Shown here piece after piece: positions 53,016 through 62,544 of a stretch of DNA of 64,000 bases (position 1 is the first letter of the stretch; every line of letters begins with the position of its first letter). The DNA is taken from positions 1-64,000 of the forward strand of contig JBIQLW010000015.1 of assembly GCA_044463945.1 (NCBI GenBank). Reading direction: 5' to 3'. The position numbers were made by a program, and so were the translations under genes. This DNA comes from 62-47 sp044463945. GTDB lineage: Bacteria; Pseudomonadota; Alphaproteobacteria; Rhizobiales; Xanthobacteraceae. The notes beneath the pieces were generated by a model. That model searched no databases, had not been told where the DNA came from, and was given only the letters and a program-made list of their open reading frames with translations.

Positions 53016-54266
53016 ATGGGACCGCTCGAAGGAATCCGTATTCTTGATCTGACCTCGGTCCTGATGGGGCCTTATGCCACCTCGATCCTCGGTGACATGG
53101 GGGCCGACGTCATCAAGCTCGAGAGTCTCGAAGGCGACATCATCCGCAAAGTGGGGCCAAGCCGCAGCGGCGAGATGGGCGGCATGTTCTTTCATGCCAA
53201 TCGCAGCAAACGCAGCATTGCCGTCAACTTGAAAACCGAAGCCGGTCTCGATATCGCCTTGCGCCTTGCGAAAACCGTCGACATCCTGATCTACAACGTG
53301 CGTCCGCAGGCGATGACACGGCTCGGACTGACCTATGAGATGCTGGCCGAGCATAATCCACGCCTCATCTATGTCGGGACTTTCGGCTTCGGTCAGGACG
53401 GCCCTTATGCCGCGCGTCCCGCGTATGACGATCTGATTCAGGGAGCATCAGGGGCCGCCGCCCTGCTCGCCAGCAGCGGCGACGGTATCCCGCGTTATGT
53501 GCCGGTCAACGTCGCCGATCGGATCGTCGGCTTGCATGCCGTCAACGCCATTCTCGCCGCGCTGCGCTATCGCGACCAGACCGGCAAGGGCCAGCGAATC
53601 GATATCCCGATGTTTGAAACCATGACGACCTTCGTGCTGGGCGACCATCTCGGCGGCCTCAGCTTCCGGCCTCCGCTGGACGAAGGCGGCTATGCGCGAC
53701 TGTTGTCGCAGCACCGCCGCCCGTTCAAGACCGCCGATGGATATCTCTGCGTGGTTGTTTATACCGACGCGCACTGGCAACGGTTTCTCAGTATCGCAGG
53801 CGTCGGAATTGCCGATCAGACGCGCTACGCAAGCCATGCCAGCCGTATGCGGCACATCGATGAGATCAATGCCGAACTGGCAAACATCTTCCAATCCCGA
53901 TCAACGGCGGAATGGATGCGAGAGCTTGGCGCGGCAGATATTCCCTTTGCACCGCTGCACGATCTCGCATCGATCCAGAACGATCCGCATCTGCAAGCGG
54001 TCGGATTCTTCGCGAAGGCTGAACACCCCTCGGAGGGGCCAATGGTCACCATGGCCGTGCCGTCCCGCTGGAGCGAGAGCCAGCCGGAGCCGCAACGCCT
54101 CGCGCCACGGCTGGGAGAACACAGCACGGCCATTCTCCGGGAAATCGGGTTCGACGATCAAATGATCGCGCAACTGGAATCCGATGCCGTGATACGGGCA
54201 ACGACGGCAACAACACCTGCTTCCGACACGACAATGCCCGGATCAGGTCCGGGCATTGCACCATGA
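53016..54266 (+). CDS. Family III CoA-transferase (CaiB/BaiF type), second copy
   Basis: 416 aa. Start GIRILDLTSVLMGPYATSILGDMGADVIKLE, VNLKTE, and expected catalytic Asp in VNVADRIVGL. C-terminal tail (TTPASDTTMPGSGPGIAP) is encoded across a strong palindrome (54232-54258) and may be an extension created by that element; the fold itself ends earlier. Co-directional with the BisC-like gene, convergent with the SDR. Substrate unknown. Confidence 0.83.
   Translation: MGPLEGIRILDLTSVLMGPYATSILGDMGADVIKLESLEGDIIRKVGPSRSGEMGGMFFHANRSKRSIAVNLKTEAGLDIALRLAKTVDILIYNVRPQAMTRLGLTYEMLAEHNPRLIYVGTFGFGQDGPYAARPAYDDLIQGASGAAALLASSGDGIPRYVPVNVADRIVGLHAVNAILAALRYRDQTGKGQRIDIPMFETMTTFVLGDHLGGLSFRPPLDEGGYARLLSQHRRPFKTADGYLCVVVYTDAHWQRFLSIAGVGIADQTRYASHASRMRHIDEINAELANIFQSRSTAEWMRELGAADIPFAPLHDLASIQNDPHLQAVGFFAKAEHPSEGPMVTMAVPSRWSESQPEPQRLAPRLGEHSTAILREIGFDDQMIAQLESDAVIRATTATTPASDTTMPGSGPGIAP
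54232..54258. repeat. Palindromic element (11-bp stem) at the end of a CoA-transferase gene
   Basis: CAATGCCCGGA and TCCGGGCATTG are perfect complements around a 5-base loop (tcagg), at 232-242 and 248-258 of the 54-kb block. Sequences of this CCCGG...CCGGG type are repeated extragenic palindromes in Bradyrhizobium-like genomes; here it sits between convergent genes and overlaps the gene's 3' end, and may also terminate transcription from both sides. Confidence 0.6.
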
Positions 54267-54291
54267 GTGCCTGGTAAAGGGAGGGCGTGGA

Positions 54292-55062
54292 TCAGCGCGC
54301 GGTGAAACCGCCGTCCACCGGCAGCGCCACGCCGGTGACGAAGGAGGCTTCATCCGACGCCAGCCACAGCGCGGCATAGGCGGCTTCCTCCGGCCGGCAC
54401 AGCCGCCCCATCGGCACCGACGCCAACAGCCGCTTCTGGTTTTCCTCCGCCTCGACCGGATCGCCCGAGCGTCCGGTGAAGCCGATCTTCATGGGTGTGT
54501 CGGCGAGGCCGGGACAGACGACGTTGACGCGCACCCCATCGGGCGCGAAGCGCTGCGCCAGCGACTTGGTGAGGCCGACCACCGCGAACTTGGCGGCCGA
54601 ATAGACCGGGCTGAACATCGAGCCGACCAGCCCCGAGACTGATGACGTGAAGATCAGCGAACCGCCTCCGCGCTTGCGCATATGGCCGATCACCTCGCCT
54701 GCGGCCAGCGTCGCGGAGGTCACATTGAGAGTCATCGCCGCCTGATAAGCATCGAGGTCGAGATTCTCGACGCCGCCCGGGCCGGGAATCCCAGCGTGCG
54801 CCCACATGATGTCGATACCGCCAAGCCGCGATGCGGCTTCATTCACCGACCCGCGCATATGCTCGGGCTTCGAGAGATCGGCCTGAATGGTTTCGATGGT
54901 GTGACCTGCGGCCTTCATATCGGCCGCGAGTTTCGCCAGCGCGTCGGCGTTGACATCCACCGCCGCTACTCTCGCCCCCTCTTTAAGGAAGATTTCGACG
55001 CCGGCGCGTCCCATGCCGGAAGCGGCGGCGGTGATGACGGCGAGCTTGTTTGCTAGACGCAT
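54292..55062 (-). CDS. SDR-family oxidoreductase
   Basis: 256 aa classical SDR: cofactor motif TAAASGMG, acidic residue in AAVDVN (NAD preference), catalytic Ser in TSSVSG, and YSAAK with catalytic Tyr/Lys. Follows the aldehyde dehydrogenase gene by 27 bp; the pair could oxidise an alcohol to acid in two steps, though SDR substrate is open. Confidence 0.84.
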   Translation of the reverse strand: MRLANKLAVITAAASGMGRAGVEIFLKEGARVAAVDVNADALAKLAADMKAAGHTIETIQADLSKPEHMRGSVNEAASRLGGIDIMWAHAGIPGPGGVENLDLDAYQAAMTLNVTSATLAAGEVIGHMRKRGGGSLIFTSSVSGLVGSMFSPVYSAAKFAVVGLTKSLAQRFAPDGVRVNVVCPGLADTPMKIGFTGRSGDPVEAEENQKRLLASVPMGRLCRPEEAAYAALWLASDEASFVTGVALPVDGGFTAR

Positions 55063-55089
55063 ATTTCTTCTCTTTCGTTGCAGCGTTGG

Positions 55090-56592
55090 TTACTGAGCAT
55101 AGGCGTCGGGGAAGCGGCCAGTGGTGCTGATCACCGTGGTGCGCGTCTCAAGGTAGGAGTCGAGCGCCTCGATGCCGTTCTCTCGTCCCCAGCCGCTACC
55201 CTTGAAGCCGCCATAGGGCGTCGACCAGCGAATGAACCGATAGGTGTTGACCCACACCATGCCGGCCTGAATGCGGCTGGAGACCCGATGGGCGCGGCCG
55301 ACATCCTGCGTCCACAATCCGGCCGTCAGTCCATAGGACGTATCGTTGGCCGCCGCGATCGCTTCCTCCTCGTCGTCGAACGGAATCAGCGCCGCGACCG
55401 GCCCGAAGATTTCCTCCCGCGCGATGCGCATATCGTTGCTGACATTGGCGAACACGGTGGGCTCGATGAAGTAACCGTCACCGAGCGCGCCTCCGGACAA
55501 GCGGCGGCCGCCAGTGACGAGTTGCGCACCGTCATTGCGGCCGATGTCGATGTAGCTCAGCGTCTTTCTGAGTTGCTCCTCGTGCGCTTGGGGGCCCATA
55601 TGCGTGGCCTCCTCAAGCGGAGGTCCGACACGCACCTTCCCGGCACGCCTGGAAAACTCCTCGACGACGCGATCATAGACGGGCCGTTGCACCAGAACGC
55701 GGGAGCCGAGCGCGCAACTCTGTCCGCACAATGTCCATGCGGAATTGGTGGCGGCGTTGAGCGCCTGCTCGATGTCGGCATCGGCGAAGATGATGTGCGG
55801 CGACTTCCCGCCCAGTTCGAAGGTGAACCGCTTCATGGTTTCGGAACCCGCGCGGATGATTTCCTTTGCCGTCGCGCCTTCGCCGGTGAAGGCGATCTTG
55901 TCCACCCCCGGATGCTTGACCAGATATTCACCGGCGCCATCGCGGCCGTAACCGGGAACGATATTGACGACGCCCGGCGGAAAGCCCGCTTCCTCGAACA
56001 GCTTGCCGAGTTCGAGCGAGGTTACCGGCGTCTGTTCGGCCGGCTTCAGCACCACGGTGCATCCTGCGGCAAGGGCGGGACCGAGCTTCCACGCCGCCGC
56101 CATCAGCGGCACGTTCCAGGGCGTGATCGCCGCGACCACGCCGACAGGCACGCGCGTGGTGAAGGCGTGCACGGAATCATCGATGGGGATGGTGCGGCCG
56201 GAATGCTTGTCTGCGAGCGAGGCCCACCAGTGATAGCCGTTGCTGTGGCCGGAGATATCGGCGCGCGCCTCACGAATGGCGCGCCCGGAGTCCGTCGTCT
56301 CCAGTACGGCGAGTTGGGGCGCCCGCTCCTTGTAGAGATCAGCGAGTTTCCGCAACAACGCCGCGCGCTCATGGCCGGGCATGCGGCCCCACGGTCCCTT
56401 CAAAGCCTCGCGCGCGGCGCCAACGGCGCGATCGACATCGATCAATCCGCCATAGGCCACCACCGCCCAGGGACGTCCCGTCGCAGGGTCGATGCTTTCC
56501 AGCAATCCTCCGTCTTCGGGCGCGACCCAGGCGCCTCCGATATACATCCGGTCATAGCGAGCCAATTGCTCCACCTGTCGTACAGGTCGCAT
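55090..56592 (-). CDS. NAD(P)-dependent aldehyde dehydrogenase
   Basis: 500 aa from the ATG at 56592 (GAGG 7 nt upstream; a GTG one codon earlier is the alternative). Catalytic pair: Glu in FELGGKSPH and Cys in LCGQSCALGS; NAD-binding TGEGATAKEI and APWNVP-like ITPWNVPL in order. Oxidises an aldehyde to carboxylate. Upstream of the SDR on the same strand, downstream of the binding-protein gene (85-bp gap). Confidence 0.88.
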   Translation of the reverse strand: MRPVRQVEQLARYDRMYIGGAWVAPEDGGLLESIDPATGRPWAVVAYGGLIDVDRAVGAAREALKGPWGRMPGHERAALLRKLADLYKERAPQLAVLETTDSGRAIREARADISGHSNGYHWWASLADKHSGRTIPIDDSVHAFTTRVPVGVVAAITPWNVPLMAAAWKLGPALAAGCTVVLKPAEQTPVTSLELGKLFEEAGFPPGVVNIVPGYGRDGAGEYLVKHPGVDKIAFTGEGATAKEIIRAGSETMKRFTFELGGKSPHIIFADADIEQALNAATNSAWTLCGQSCALGSRVLVQRPVYDRVVEEFSRRAGKVRVGPPLEEATHMGPQAHEEQLRKTLSYIDIGRNDGAQLVTGGRRLSGGALGDGYFIEPTVFANVSNDMRIAREEIFGPVAALIPFDDEEEAIAAANDTSYGLTAGLWTQDVGRAHRVSSRIQAGMVWVNTYRFIRWSTPYGGFKGSGWGRENGIEALDSYLETRTTVISTTGRFPDAYAQ

Positions 56593-56677
56593 CACGTCAC
56601 CTCATTGATGTCGAAGATTTATCGCGGGGTCGGCTCGCCGACGCGAGACAAGTCTCGCGTCGGCACGGTCCGTATCC

Positions 56678-57892
56678 TTACTTCACCAGAGGACAGCCAC
56701 CATCCTTCAGCGGACGGAACGCTCTGTCGCCGGGAATGGTCGCGAGCACCTTGTAGTAATCGAACGGCTTCTTGGATTCCTCGGGCTTCTTCACCTGAAC
56801 CAGCAGCATGTCATGGAGCACGCGGCCGTCTTCGCGCAGGCTGGTCTTGCCGAACAGCGGATCGTCGAACGTACCCATCTCGCGGATCGCTTTCACCACA
56901 GCCCGGCCATCCTTCGGCGAGCCGACCTTGGCGACCGCCGTGAGGTAAGTCAGCGTCGCCGAATAAGCGCCAGCCTGGTTCATCGACGGATACCGCCCGT
57001 TGTTGCGGGCGGCGAAGCGTTCGCCGAAGGCGCGGGTTTTCTCGTTGAGGTCCCAATAGAACCCCGTCGTCAGTTGCAGGCCCTGCGCCGTCTTCAGGCC
57101 GAGCGAGTGGATGTCGGAAATGAACAGCAACATGCCGGCCAGTTTTTGGCCGCCCTGGATGATGCCGAATTCAGACGCCTGCTTGATCGACTTGATGGTG
57201 TCGCCGCCGGCATTCGCAAGCGCGACAATGTCGGCGCGCGACGCCTGCGCCTGCAACAGGAACGAGGCGAAGTCGTTGGCGCCGGTCGGGTGCCTCACGC
57301 TTCCGATGACCTTGCCGCCGTCAGCGAGGATCACCGGGGTCGCGTCCTGCTCCAGCGAATGTCCAACCGCAAAGTCCGCCGTAAGGAAGAACCAGGTCTT
57401 GCCGCCGGCCCTGGTGATCGCATCCGCCGTGCCATGGGCCAGCGCCCAGGTGTCGTAAGTCCAGTGCACCGAATTCGGCGTACAGTCCTTGCCGGTCAAA
57501 TGGGACGATCCCGATGCCGTCAACAGGACAACCTTGTTCATGTCCCGCGCCAGCGGCGCGACCGCGAGCGAGATCGCGCTGGTCGGAATATCGACCAGCA
57601 CATCGACACCCTCGGCATCGAACCATTTCCGTGAAATCTCGACGGCGATGTCGGGCTTGTTCTGGGGATCGGCCTCGACCACCTCCACCTTGAACTTGTC
57701 GGCGCCCGGCAACTTCCTGAAATCCTCGACCGCCATCCTGGTCGCTTCAGCCGAACCCTTGCCGCCGATATCCGAAAAGATTCCGGACATGTCAGCCAAG
57801 ACGCCCACTTTCACCGGGATCTGGGCGAGCGCCGTGGAAACTCCACCCATGCCGAGGACTGCCCCGACTGCCATCGCCAAATATCTGCGCAT
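56678..57892 (-). CDS. Orphan liv-type periplasmic binding protein
   Basis: 404 aa from ATG 57892 with GGAGGAAG upstream. Sec signal (AVGAVLGMGGVSTALA-Q) and a type I binding fold (VKVGVLADMSGIFSDIGGKGS). No permease or ATPase gene accompanies it, so it presumably feeds another liv transporter. With ALDH and SDR downstream it may bind an aldehyde- or alcohol-derived carboxylate; inferred. Divergent from the IclR gene. Confidence 0.86.
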   Translation of the reverse strand: MRRYLAMAVGAVLGMGGVSTALAQIPVKVGVLADMSGIFSDIGGKGSAEATRMAVEDFRKLPGADKFKVEVVEADPQNKPDIAVEISRKWFDAEGVDVLVDIPTSAISLAVAPLARDMNKVVLLTASGSSHLTGKDCTPNSVHWTYDTWALAHGTADAITRAGGKTWFFLTADFAVGHSLEQDATPVILADGGKVIGSVRHPTGANDFASFLLQAQASRADIVALANAGGDTIKSIKQASEFGIIQGGQKLAGMLLFISDIHSLGLKTAQGLQLTTGFYWDLNEKTRAFGERFAARNNGRYPSMNQAGAYSATLTYLTAVAKVGSPKDGRAVVKAIREMGTFDDPLFGKTSLREDGRVLHDMLLVQVKKPEESKKPFDYYKVLATIPGDRAFRPLKDGGCPLVK

Positions 57893-57960
57893 CCTTACTT
57901 CCTCCGCTGGCCGCTTGACCGGTCCCGGAGCATCTCCGGGATCGGCCAAAATTCTTGTTT

Positions 57961-57987
57961 ATGAATAATAAAAACACTATCATGAAT
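57961..57987. promoter_or_regulatory. ATGAAT direct repeat, 21 bp apart, between divergent genes
   Basis: ATGAAT at 57961-57966 and 57982-57987 lies in the AT-rich centre of the 120-bp gap between the binding-protein gene and iclR. Two-turn spacing makes it a candidate regulator site, most simply for the adjacent IclR protein. Short repeats can arise by chance. Confidence 0.3.
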
Positions 57988-58012
57988 TTCGAGTCAAGTC
58001 GGAAACCGGTTC

Positions 58013-58879
58013 ATGCTTCCAAAACGACGTGTTCAAGGATCATCAGCATCTCCTCAAGTTGACATCGGCGGCGAGCATCGGTCGCCTGTGGTGAAATCCG
58101 ATTCGAAACAGCCAACGCGCTCAAGAGGCAGGATGCTGGTCAAACAAGCCGCCAACGTTCTCGAATTGATGGAGTATTTCGCGCGCCGGCGGCGACCGGC
58201 GACACTTGCCGAAATCGCCGACGACCTCGGCTGGCCACGCTCCAGCACCTTCAATCTGGTCGGCACCATCGCGGAGAAAGGATGGCTCTATGAGCCCCGC
58301 GCCCGCGGCGGCTACTATCCGACGCCGCGCTGGCTGACGCTCGCCCGCACCGTCGCGGATGCCGAGCCGTTACCGGAAGCGGCACATGCGCTGGCGGCCG
58401 AGATTGCTGACCGGACCGGCGAGACGACAGCGATCGGAGCCCTGGCCGGGACTTTCGTCATCTTCCTCGACGTCATCGAGTCGACGCAGTCCGTCCGCTA
58501 CTTTGCCCAGGTCGGCGACCGGGTGCCGATCTACGCAAGCTCGGTTGGCCGCGCGATCCTCGCGCAGTTGTCCCATGACGAACGGCGCGCGATCTACCGC
58601 AAGATCAAGTTCGAAGGCTTTTCGCCGACGACGCCAATGAATCCCGAAACCATTGAGGAAGAACTGCGCGCGGCGGAGCAACGCGGCTTTCATCAAAGCT
58701 CATCCGAGTACATCCCCGACCTTGCCGGCGTGTCGCTGTCGCTGCCGATCGGGCCGCGCCAATTGTCCATCGTCGTCGCGGGTCCGACCTCGCGATGCCT
58801 GGAGCGTCGTCCCATCACCGCGGCGATCATGAAGGAGGCGATCCTCCATCATCAGTCCGCTCTCAAGATCAACGTCTGA
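58013..58879 (+). CDS. IclR-family transcriptional regulator
   Basis: 288 aa. Winged-helix domain at about 42-100 (NVLELMEYFARRRRPATLAEIADDLGWPRSSTFNLVGTIAEKGWL) and IclR effector domain (YASSVGRAILAQLSHDER). The first 40 residues are a hydrophilic extension without family match; a GTG at about 58091 is an alternative start. Divergent from the binding protein and upstream of the third ABC operon, either of which it may control. Confidence 0.87.
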   Translation: MLPKRRVQGSSASPQVDIGGEHRSPVVKSDSKQPTRSRGRMLVKQAANVLELMEYFARRRRPATLAEIADDLGWPRSSTFNLVGTIAEKGWLYEPRARGGYYPTPRWLTLARTVADAEPLPEAAHALAAEIADRTGETTAIGALAGTFVIFLDVIESTQSVRYFAQVGDRVPIYASSVGRAILAQLSHDERRAIYRKIKFEGFSPTTPMNPETIEEELRAAEQRGFHQSSSEYIPDLAGVSLSLPIGPRQLSIVVAGPTSRCLERRPITAAIMKEAILHHQSALKINV

Positions 58880-58962
58880 GGAATCGAGCCGGGTTCGCAA
58901 ATCTGGCTCGCAGCAAAACGACGTTTAAAGCTAATAATTCAGACCTATCAAAAAAGACGGAA

Positions 58963-58983
58963 CTGCGTATTGGAATTATGCAG
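58963..58983. promoter_or_regulatory. Imperfect palindrome upstream of third peptide ABC operon
   Basis: CTGCGTA and TATGCAG (one mismatch) flank TTGGAAT in the 187-bp gap between iclR and the binding-protein gene. The site lies 84 bp before the ATG, in an AT-richer stretch, and fits a dimeric regulator such as IclR; not verified. Confidence 0.3.
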
Positions 58984-59066
58984 CCCCATCACTGACAATC
59001 GGCTTCCAGATAACGACTGCGATCCTTCAGCACGCCGTAGCGGTCAAATAGATGGGAGGTTTGGGG

Positions 59067-60674
59067 ATGGGTATCAGCGGAACAAAATATACTTTCGCAA
59101 TCGCCGCTGCTTTTGCGCTCGGACTAAGTTCCAGTCCGACGATGGCGGGAGGGACGCTTCGGATCGCCATGACGGCATCGGACGTCCCGACTGCGACCGG
59201 CGCGCCCGACAACGCCTATGAAGGCATCCGCTTTCTCGGATACCCGGCGTTCGAGGGTCTGGTTCTGTGGGATCTGCGCCACGGCGACAAACTCGCGGAA
59301 ATCCGTCCCGGCCTTGCGGAAAGCTGGGAACAGGACGCGAAGGACCGGACGAAATGGATTTTCCGGCTGCGCAAGGGCGTCAAGTTTCACGACGGCAGCG
59401 ACTTCAACGCCGATGCGGCGATCTGGAATCTGGATCGCTACTACAACAAGACATCGAAGCAGTTCGATCCGCCCGGCGCCGCCGTGGCGCAGGCCCGTAA
59501 CCCTTTCATCACTGCCTATCGCAAGATCGATGATTTCACCATCGAGATCAGCAACCCGCGTCCGCTGAGCTATTTCCCGAATCTCCTGCCGTACATGCTC
59601 TATTCGAGCCCGGCTCAGTTCGAAAAGGCCGGGTCCTGGGCCGAGTTCGCCAAGTCGCCCTCCGGCACTGGCCCGTTCAGGATTACCGAGATCAAGCCGC
59701 GCATCAGCGCGACGATGGTCCGCAACGACAACTATTGGGACAAGACCCGAATCCCGAAGCTGGACAAGATGGTCGTCTTCCCGATGCCGGAAGCGACGAC
59801 CCGGCTGGCCGCGCTGCGCTCGGGACAGGTCGACTGGATCGAAGTGCCGCCGCCGGATGCGGCGCCGAGCCTGAAAAGCGCAGGCTTCAACATCGTCACC
59901 GGCAGCTATCCGCATGTCTGGCCATGGGCGCTCAATCTGGCCAAGGAAGGCTCGCCGTGGCAGGACGTCCGCGTGCGCCGCGCAATCAACTATTGCGTCA
60001 ACCGGCAGGGACTGGTGACGCTGCTGAACGGACTTGCCGAGCCATCGGTGGGCATCTTCAAGCCGTCCGATCCGCAGTTCGGCAACCCGACGCAGAAGTA
60101 TGCTTACGATCCCGCCAAGGCGAAGGCCCTGCTGAAGGAAGCCGGGTATGGCCCGGACAAGCCGGTCAAGATCAAGGTTCTGATCTCCACCAGCGGCTCC
60201 GGTCAGATGCAGTCGCTTCCGATGAACGAATACCTTCAGCAGAACCTGAAGGAATGCGGGATCGAGGTGTCGTTCGAAGTCGTCGAGTACGGCACGATGC
60301 TGGTTGCCTTGCGCAACTCGCCGAACTCACCGCAAGCGCTCGGCGTCGACGCCGGCAACTTCGCGCTGCCGGCATCGACCGATATCTCCCAGATGGCGCT
60401 GTACTTCCTGTCCAACAACGCCGCCCCCAAGGGCCGCAACTGGTCGAACTGGAAGAACGAGGCATTCGACAAACTGATCGACCAGATCGAGAAATCGACG
60501 GATCAGGCTGAAATCATGCAGCTTGCGCAACGCGCGCACGCCATCCTCGTGGATGATGCACCGTGGGTCTTTATCGTGCATGATGGCAACGCACGCGCGA
60601 TGACCAAGAAGGTGAAGGGCTTCGTCAGCGCGCAAAGCTGGTTCCAGGACTTCACCACGATTGAAATGGACTGA
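59067..60674 (+). CDS. Peptide-type ABC substrate-binding protein (third system)
   Basis: 535 aa from ATG 59067, which has GGGAGG 7 nt upstream; the ATG 15 nt earlier overlaps that site. Sec signal peptide to about 30 (AAAFALGLSSSPTMA). SBP_bac_5 family. First gene of operon A-B-C-F-D; the permease starts 40 bp later. Ligand unknown. Confidence 0.89.
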   Translation: MGISGTKYTFAIAAAFALGLSSSPTMAGGTLRIAMTASDVPTATGAPDNAYEGIRFLGYPAFEGLVLWDLRHGDKLAEIRPGLAESWEQDAKDRTKWIFRLRKGVKFHDGSDFNADAAIWNLDRYYNKTSKQFDPPGAAVAQARNPFITAYRKIDDFTIEISNPRPLSYFPNLLPYMLYSSPAQFEKAGSWAEFAKSPSGTGPFRITEIKPRISATMVRNDNYWDKTRIPKLDKMVVFPMPEATTRLAALRSGQVDWIEVPPPDAAPSLKSAGFNIVTGSYPHVWPWALNLAKEGSPWQDVRVRRAINYCVNRQGLVTLLNGLAEPSVGIFKPSDPQFGNPTQKYAYDPAKAKALLKEAGYGPDKPVKIKVLISTSGSGQMQSLPMNEYLQQNLKECGIEVSFEVVEYGTMLVALRNSPNSPQALGVDAGNFALPASTDISQMALYFLSNNAAPKGRNWSNWKNEAFDKLIDQIEKSTDQAEIMQLAQRAHAILVDDAPWVFIVHDGNARAMTKKVKGFVSAQSWFQDFTTIEMD

Positions 60675-60714
60675 TCGGTTCAACCAAGCGCAGGCGGTGG
60701 ACGAGGTTGTTTGA

Positions 60715-61656
60715 ATGCTGGCCTACACCGTGCGCCGCCTGCTCTATGCGATTCCCGTTCTTCTGGGTGTCTCGCTTCTGGTGTTCTCCCTGATCCACCT
60801 CGCCCCTGGCGACGTGGTGGATATCCTGGTCCCGCCGGAGGTTCCCAAGGAGATCGCCGACAGCCTGCGCGAACGCTTCCGTTTGAACGATCCGCTTTAC
60901 GTTCAATATGTCGCGTGGCTCGCGCGAATGATTGTCGGCGACTTCGGTGTCTCCTTCTTCACCGGGCGGCCGGTCGCGGAAGAACTGTTCAGCGCACTGG
61001 GGAATACGCTCGTCCTGGCGCTGCCGGCCACGATCATCGGCTTCGCTCTCGGCATCGTGCTGGGATCGCTCGCGGCCTACAATCATCAAACCTGGCTGGA
61101 CAAAGTCTTTTCAGCGATCGCGATCGCCGGCGTGAGCCTTCCGCACTACTGGGTCGGCATTGTTCTGGTGGCGATCTTTTCGGTGATCCTCAACGTCCTG
61201 CCTGCGCAGGGCATGGGCTTCTCGGGGTTTCCGGGCTCATGGGAGGATATCAAGCATCTCATTCTTCCAGTCGTCACCCTGTCGTTGATCCCGATGGGCG
61301 TCGTGAGCCGTCTCGTCCGGGCCAATATTCTGGAGATCCTGGGTCAGGAATTTGTCGGCGCGCTCCATGCCAAAGGGCTGAGGAGCCGCCACGTTCTTTA
61401 TCACACCATGAAGAACGCCACGCCGTCGGTGCTGGCGCTCATGGGTTTGCAGTTCGGATATCTGCTCGGCGGCTCGATCCTGGTCGAGACGGTGTTCAAC
61501 TGGCCGGGCTCCGGCGGCCTCATGAACCTCGCCATCTTCCGGCGCGACGTGCCGGTGCTGTCGGCAACGATCGTGATGCTGGCGGCGATTTTCGTGCTCA
61601 TCAACATTCTGGTTGATGTCATACAGGTTCTGATCGATCCCCGGATGCGGCGCTAA
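60715..61656 (+). CDS. Peptide-type ABC permease (DppB-like, third system)
   Basis: 313 aa, six membrane segments. N terminus MLAYTVRRLLYAIPVLLGVSLLVF and IHLAPGD; EAA loop QEFVGALHAKGLRSRHVLYHTMKNA. Followed 9 nt later by dppC, which uses a GTG start. Confidence 0.9.
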   Translation: MLAYTVRRLLYAIPVLLGVSLLVFSLIHLAPGDVVDILVPPEVPKEIADSLRERFRLNDPLYVQYVAWLARMIVGDFGVSFFTGRPVAEELFSALGNTLVLALPATIIGFALGIVLGSLAAYNHQTWLDKVFSAIAIAGVSLPHYWVGIVLVAIFSVILNVLPAQGMGFSGFPGSWEDIKHLILPVVTLSLIPMGVVSRLVRANILEILGQEFVGALHAKGLRSRHVLYHTMKNATPSVLALMGLQFGYLLGGSILVETVFNWPGSGGLMNLAIFRRDVPVLSATIVMLAAIFVLINILVDVIQVLIDPRMRR

Positions 61657-61665
61657 GGAGACGAT

Positions 61666-62544
61666 GTGACTGTAGCCGATACGGCACCTCTGCAAACCAT
61701 ACGCGGCAAGGGTTATTGGCGCCGCGTGTGGGAACGGCTCAAGGAGGACAAGGTCACGCTGCTGGTCAGCGGGCTGCTCGCGGCGTTGATCATTCTCGCC
61801 GTGTTCGCCCCCCTGTTTACCCCGCACGATCCGTACACAGGGTCGATCCTGCGGCGCCTGAAGCCGATCGGGACGCCGGGCCACTGGCTCGGCACCGACG
61901 AAGTCGGCCGCGATCTGTGGACCCGCATGATCTATGGCGGCCGCCTGTCGTTGCTGGCGGGAATCCTTCCCGTGTTTCTGGCGCTGATTATCGGCGGCTT
62001 TCTCGGTATGCTGGCCGGTTTCGCGGGCGGATTGACCAACAGCCTGATCATGCGGGTGACCGATGTCCTCTACGCCTTTCCGTCGATCCTGCTTGCGATC
62101 GCCATCACCGGCATTCTCGGCGCGGGGATTCAGAATACGATTCTGGCGCTCACCGTCAGCTTCATTCCGCCCATCATCCGCATGTCCGAAAGCGTGACGG
62201 CGCAGGTTCGCCATCTCGACTTTGTCGACGCGGCGCGGGCGAGCGGCGCCGGCCCGCTGACGATCATGTGCTATCATGTGCTGAACAACATCCTCGGCCC
62301 GATCTTCGTCTATGCGACCAGCCTCATCAGCATCAGTATCATTCTCGCCGCGGGCCTCAGCTTTCTGGGGCTTGGCGTCACGCCTCCGAACGCGGAATGG
62401 GGCCTGATGCTGAACAATCTGCGTCAGGCGATCTGGACGGCGCCGCTGGTGACCGCCCTGCCCGGCGTCATGATCTTCCTGACCTCGATGAGCTTCAATC
62501 TGCTGAGCGACGGCCTGCGCCAGGCCATGGACGTGCGCCTATGA
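61666..62544 (+). CDS. Peptide-type ABC permease (DppC-like, third system)
   Basis: 292 aa. GTG start at 61666 with AAGGAG 8 nt upstream; the ATG at 61664 reads into a stop. Six membrane segments, LGTDEVGRDLWTRMIYGGRLSLLAG motif. EAA loop region HLDFVDAARASGAGPLTIMCYHVLNN. Ends in an ATGA overlap with the next ATPase gene. Confidence 0.9.
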   Translation: MTVADTAPLQTIRGKGYWRRVWERLKEDKVTLLVSGLLAALIILAVFAPLFTPHDPYTGSILRRLKPIGTPGHWLGTDEVGRDLWTRMIYGGRLSLLAGILPVFLALIIGGFLGMLAGFAGGLTNSLIMRVTDVLYAFPSILLAIAITGILGAGIQNTILALTVSFIPPIIRMSESVTAQVRHLDFVDAARASGAGPLTIMCYHVLNNILGPIFVYATSLISISIILAAGLSFLGLGVTPPNAEWGLMLNNLRQAIWTAPLVTALPGVMIFLTSMSFNLLSDGLRQAMDVRL

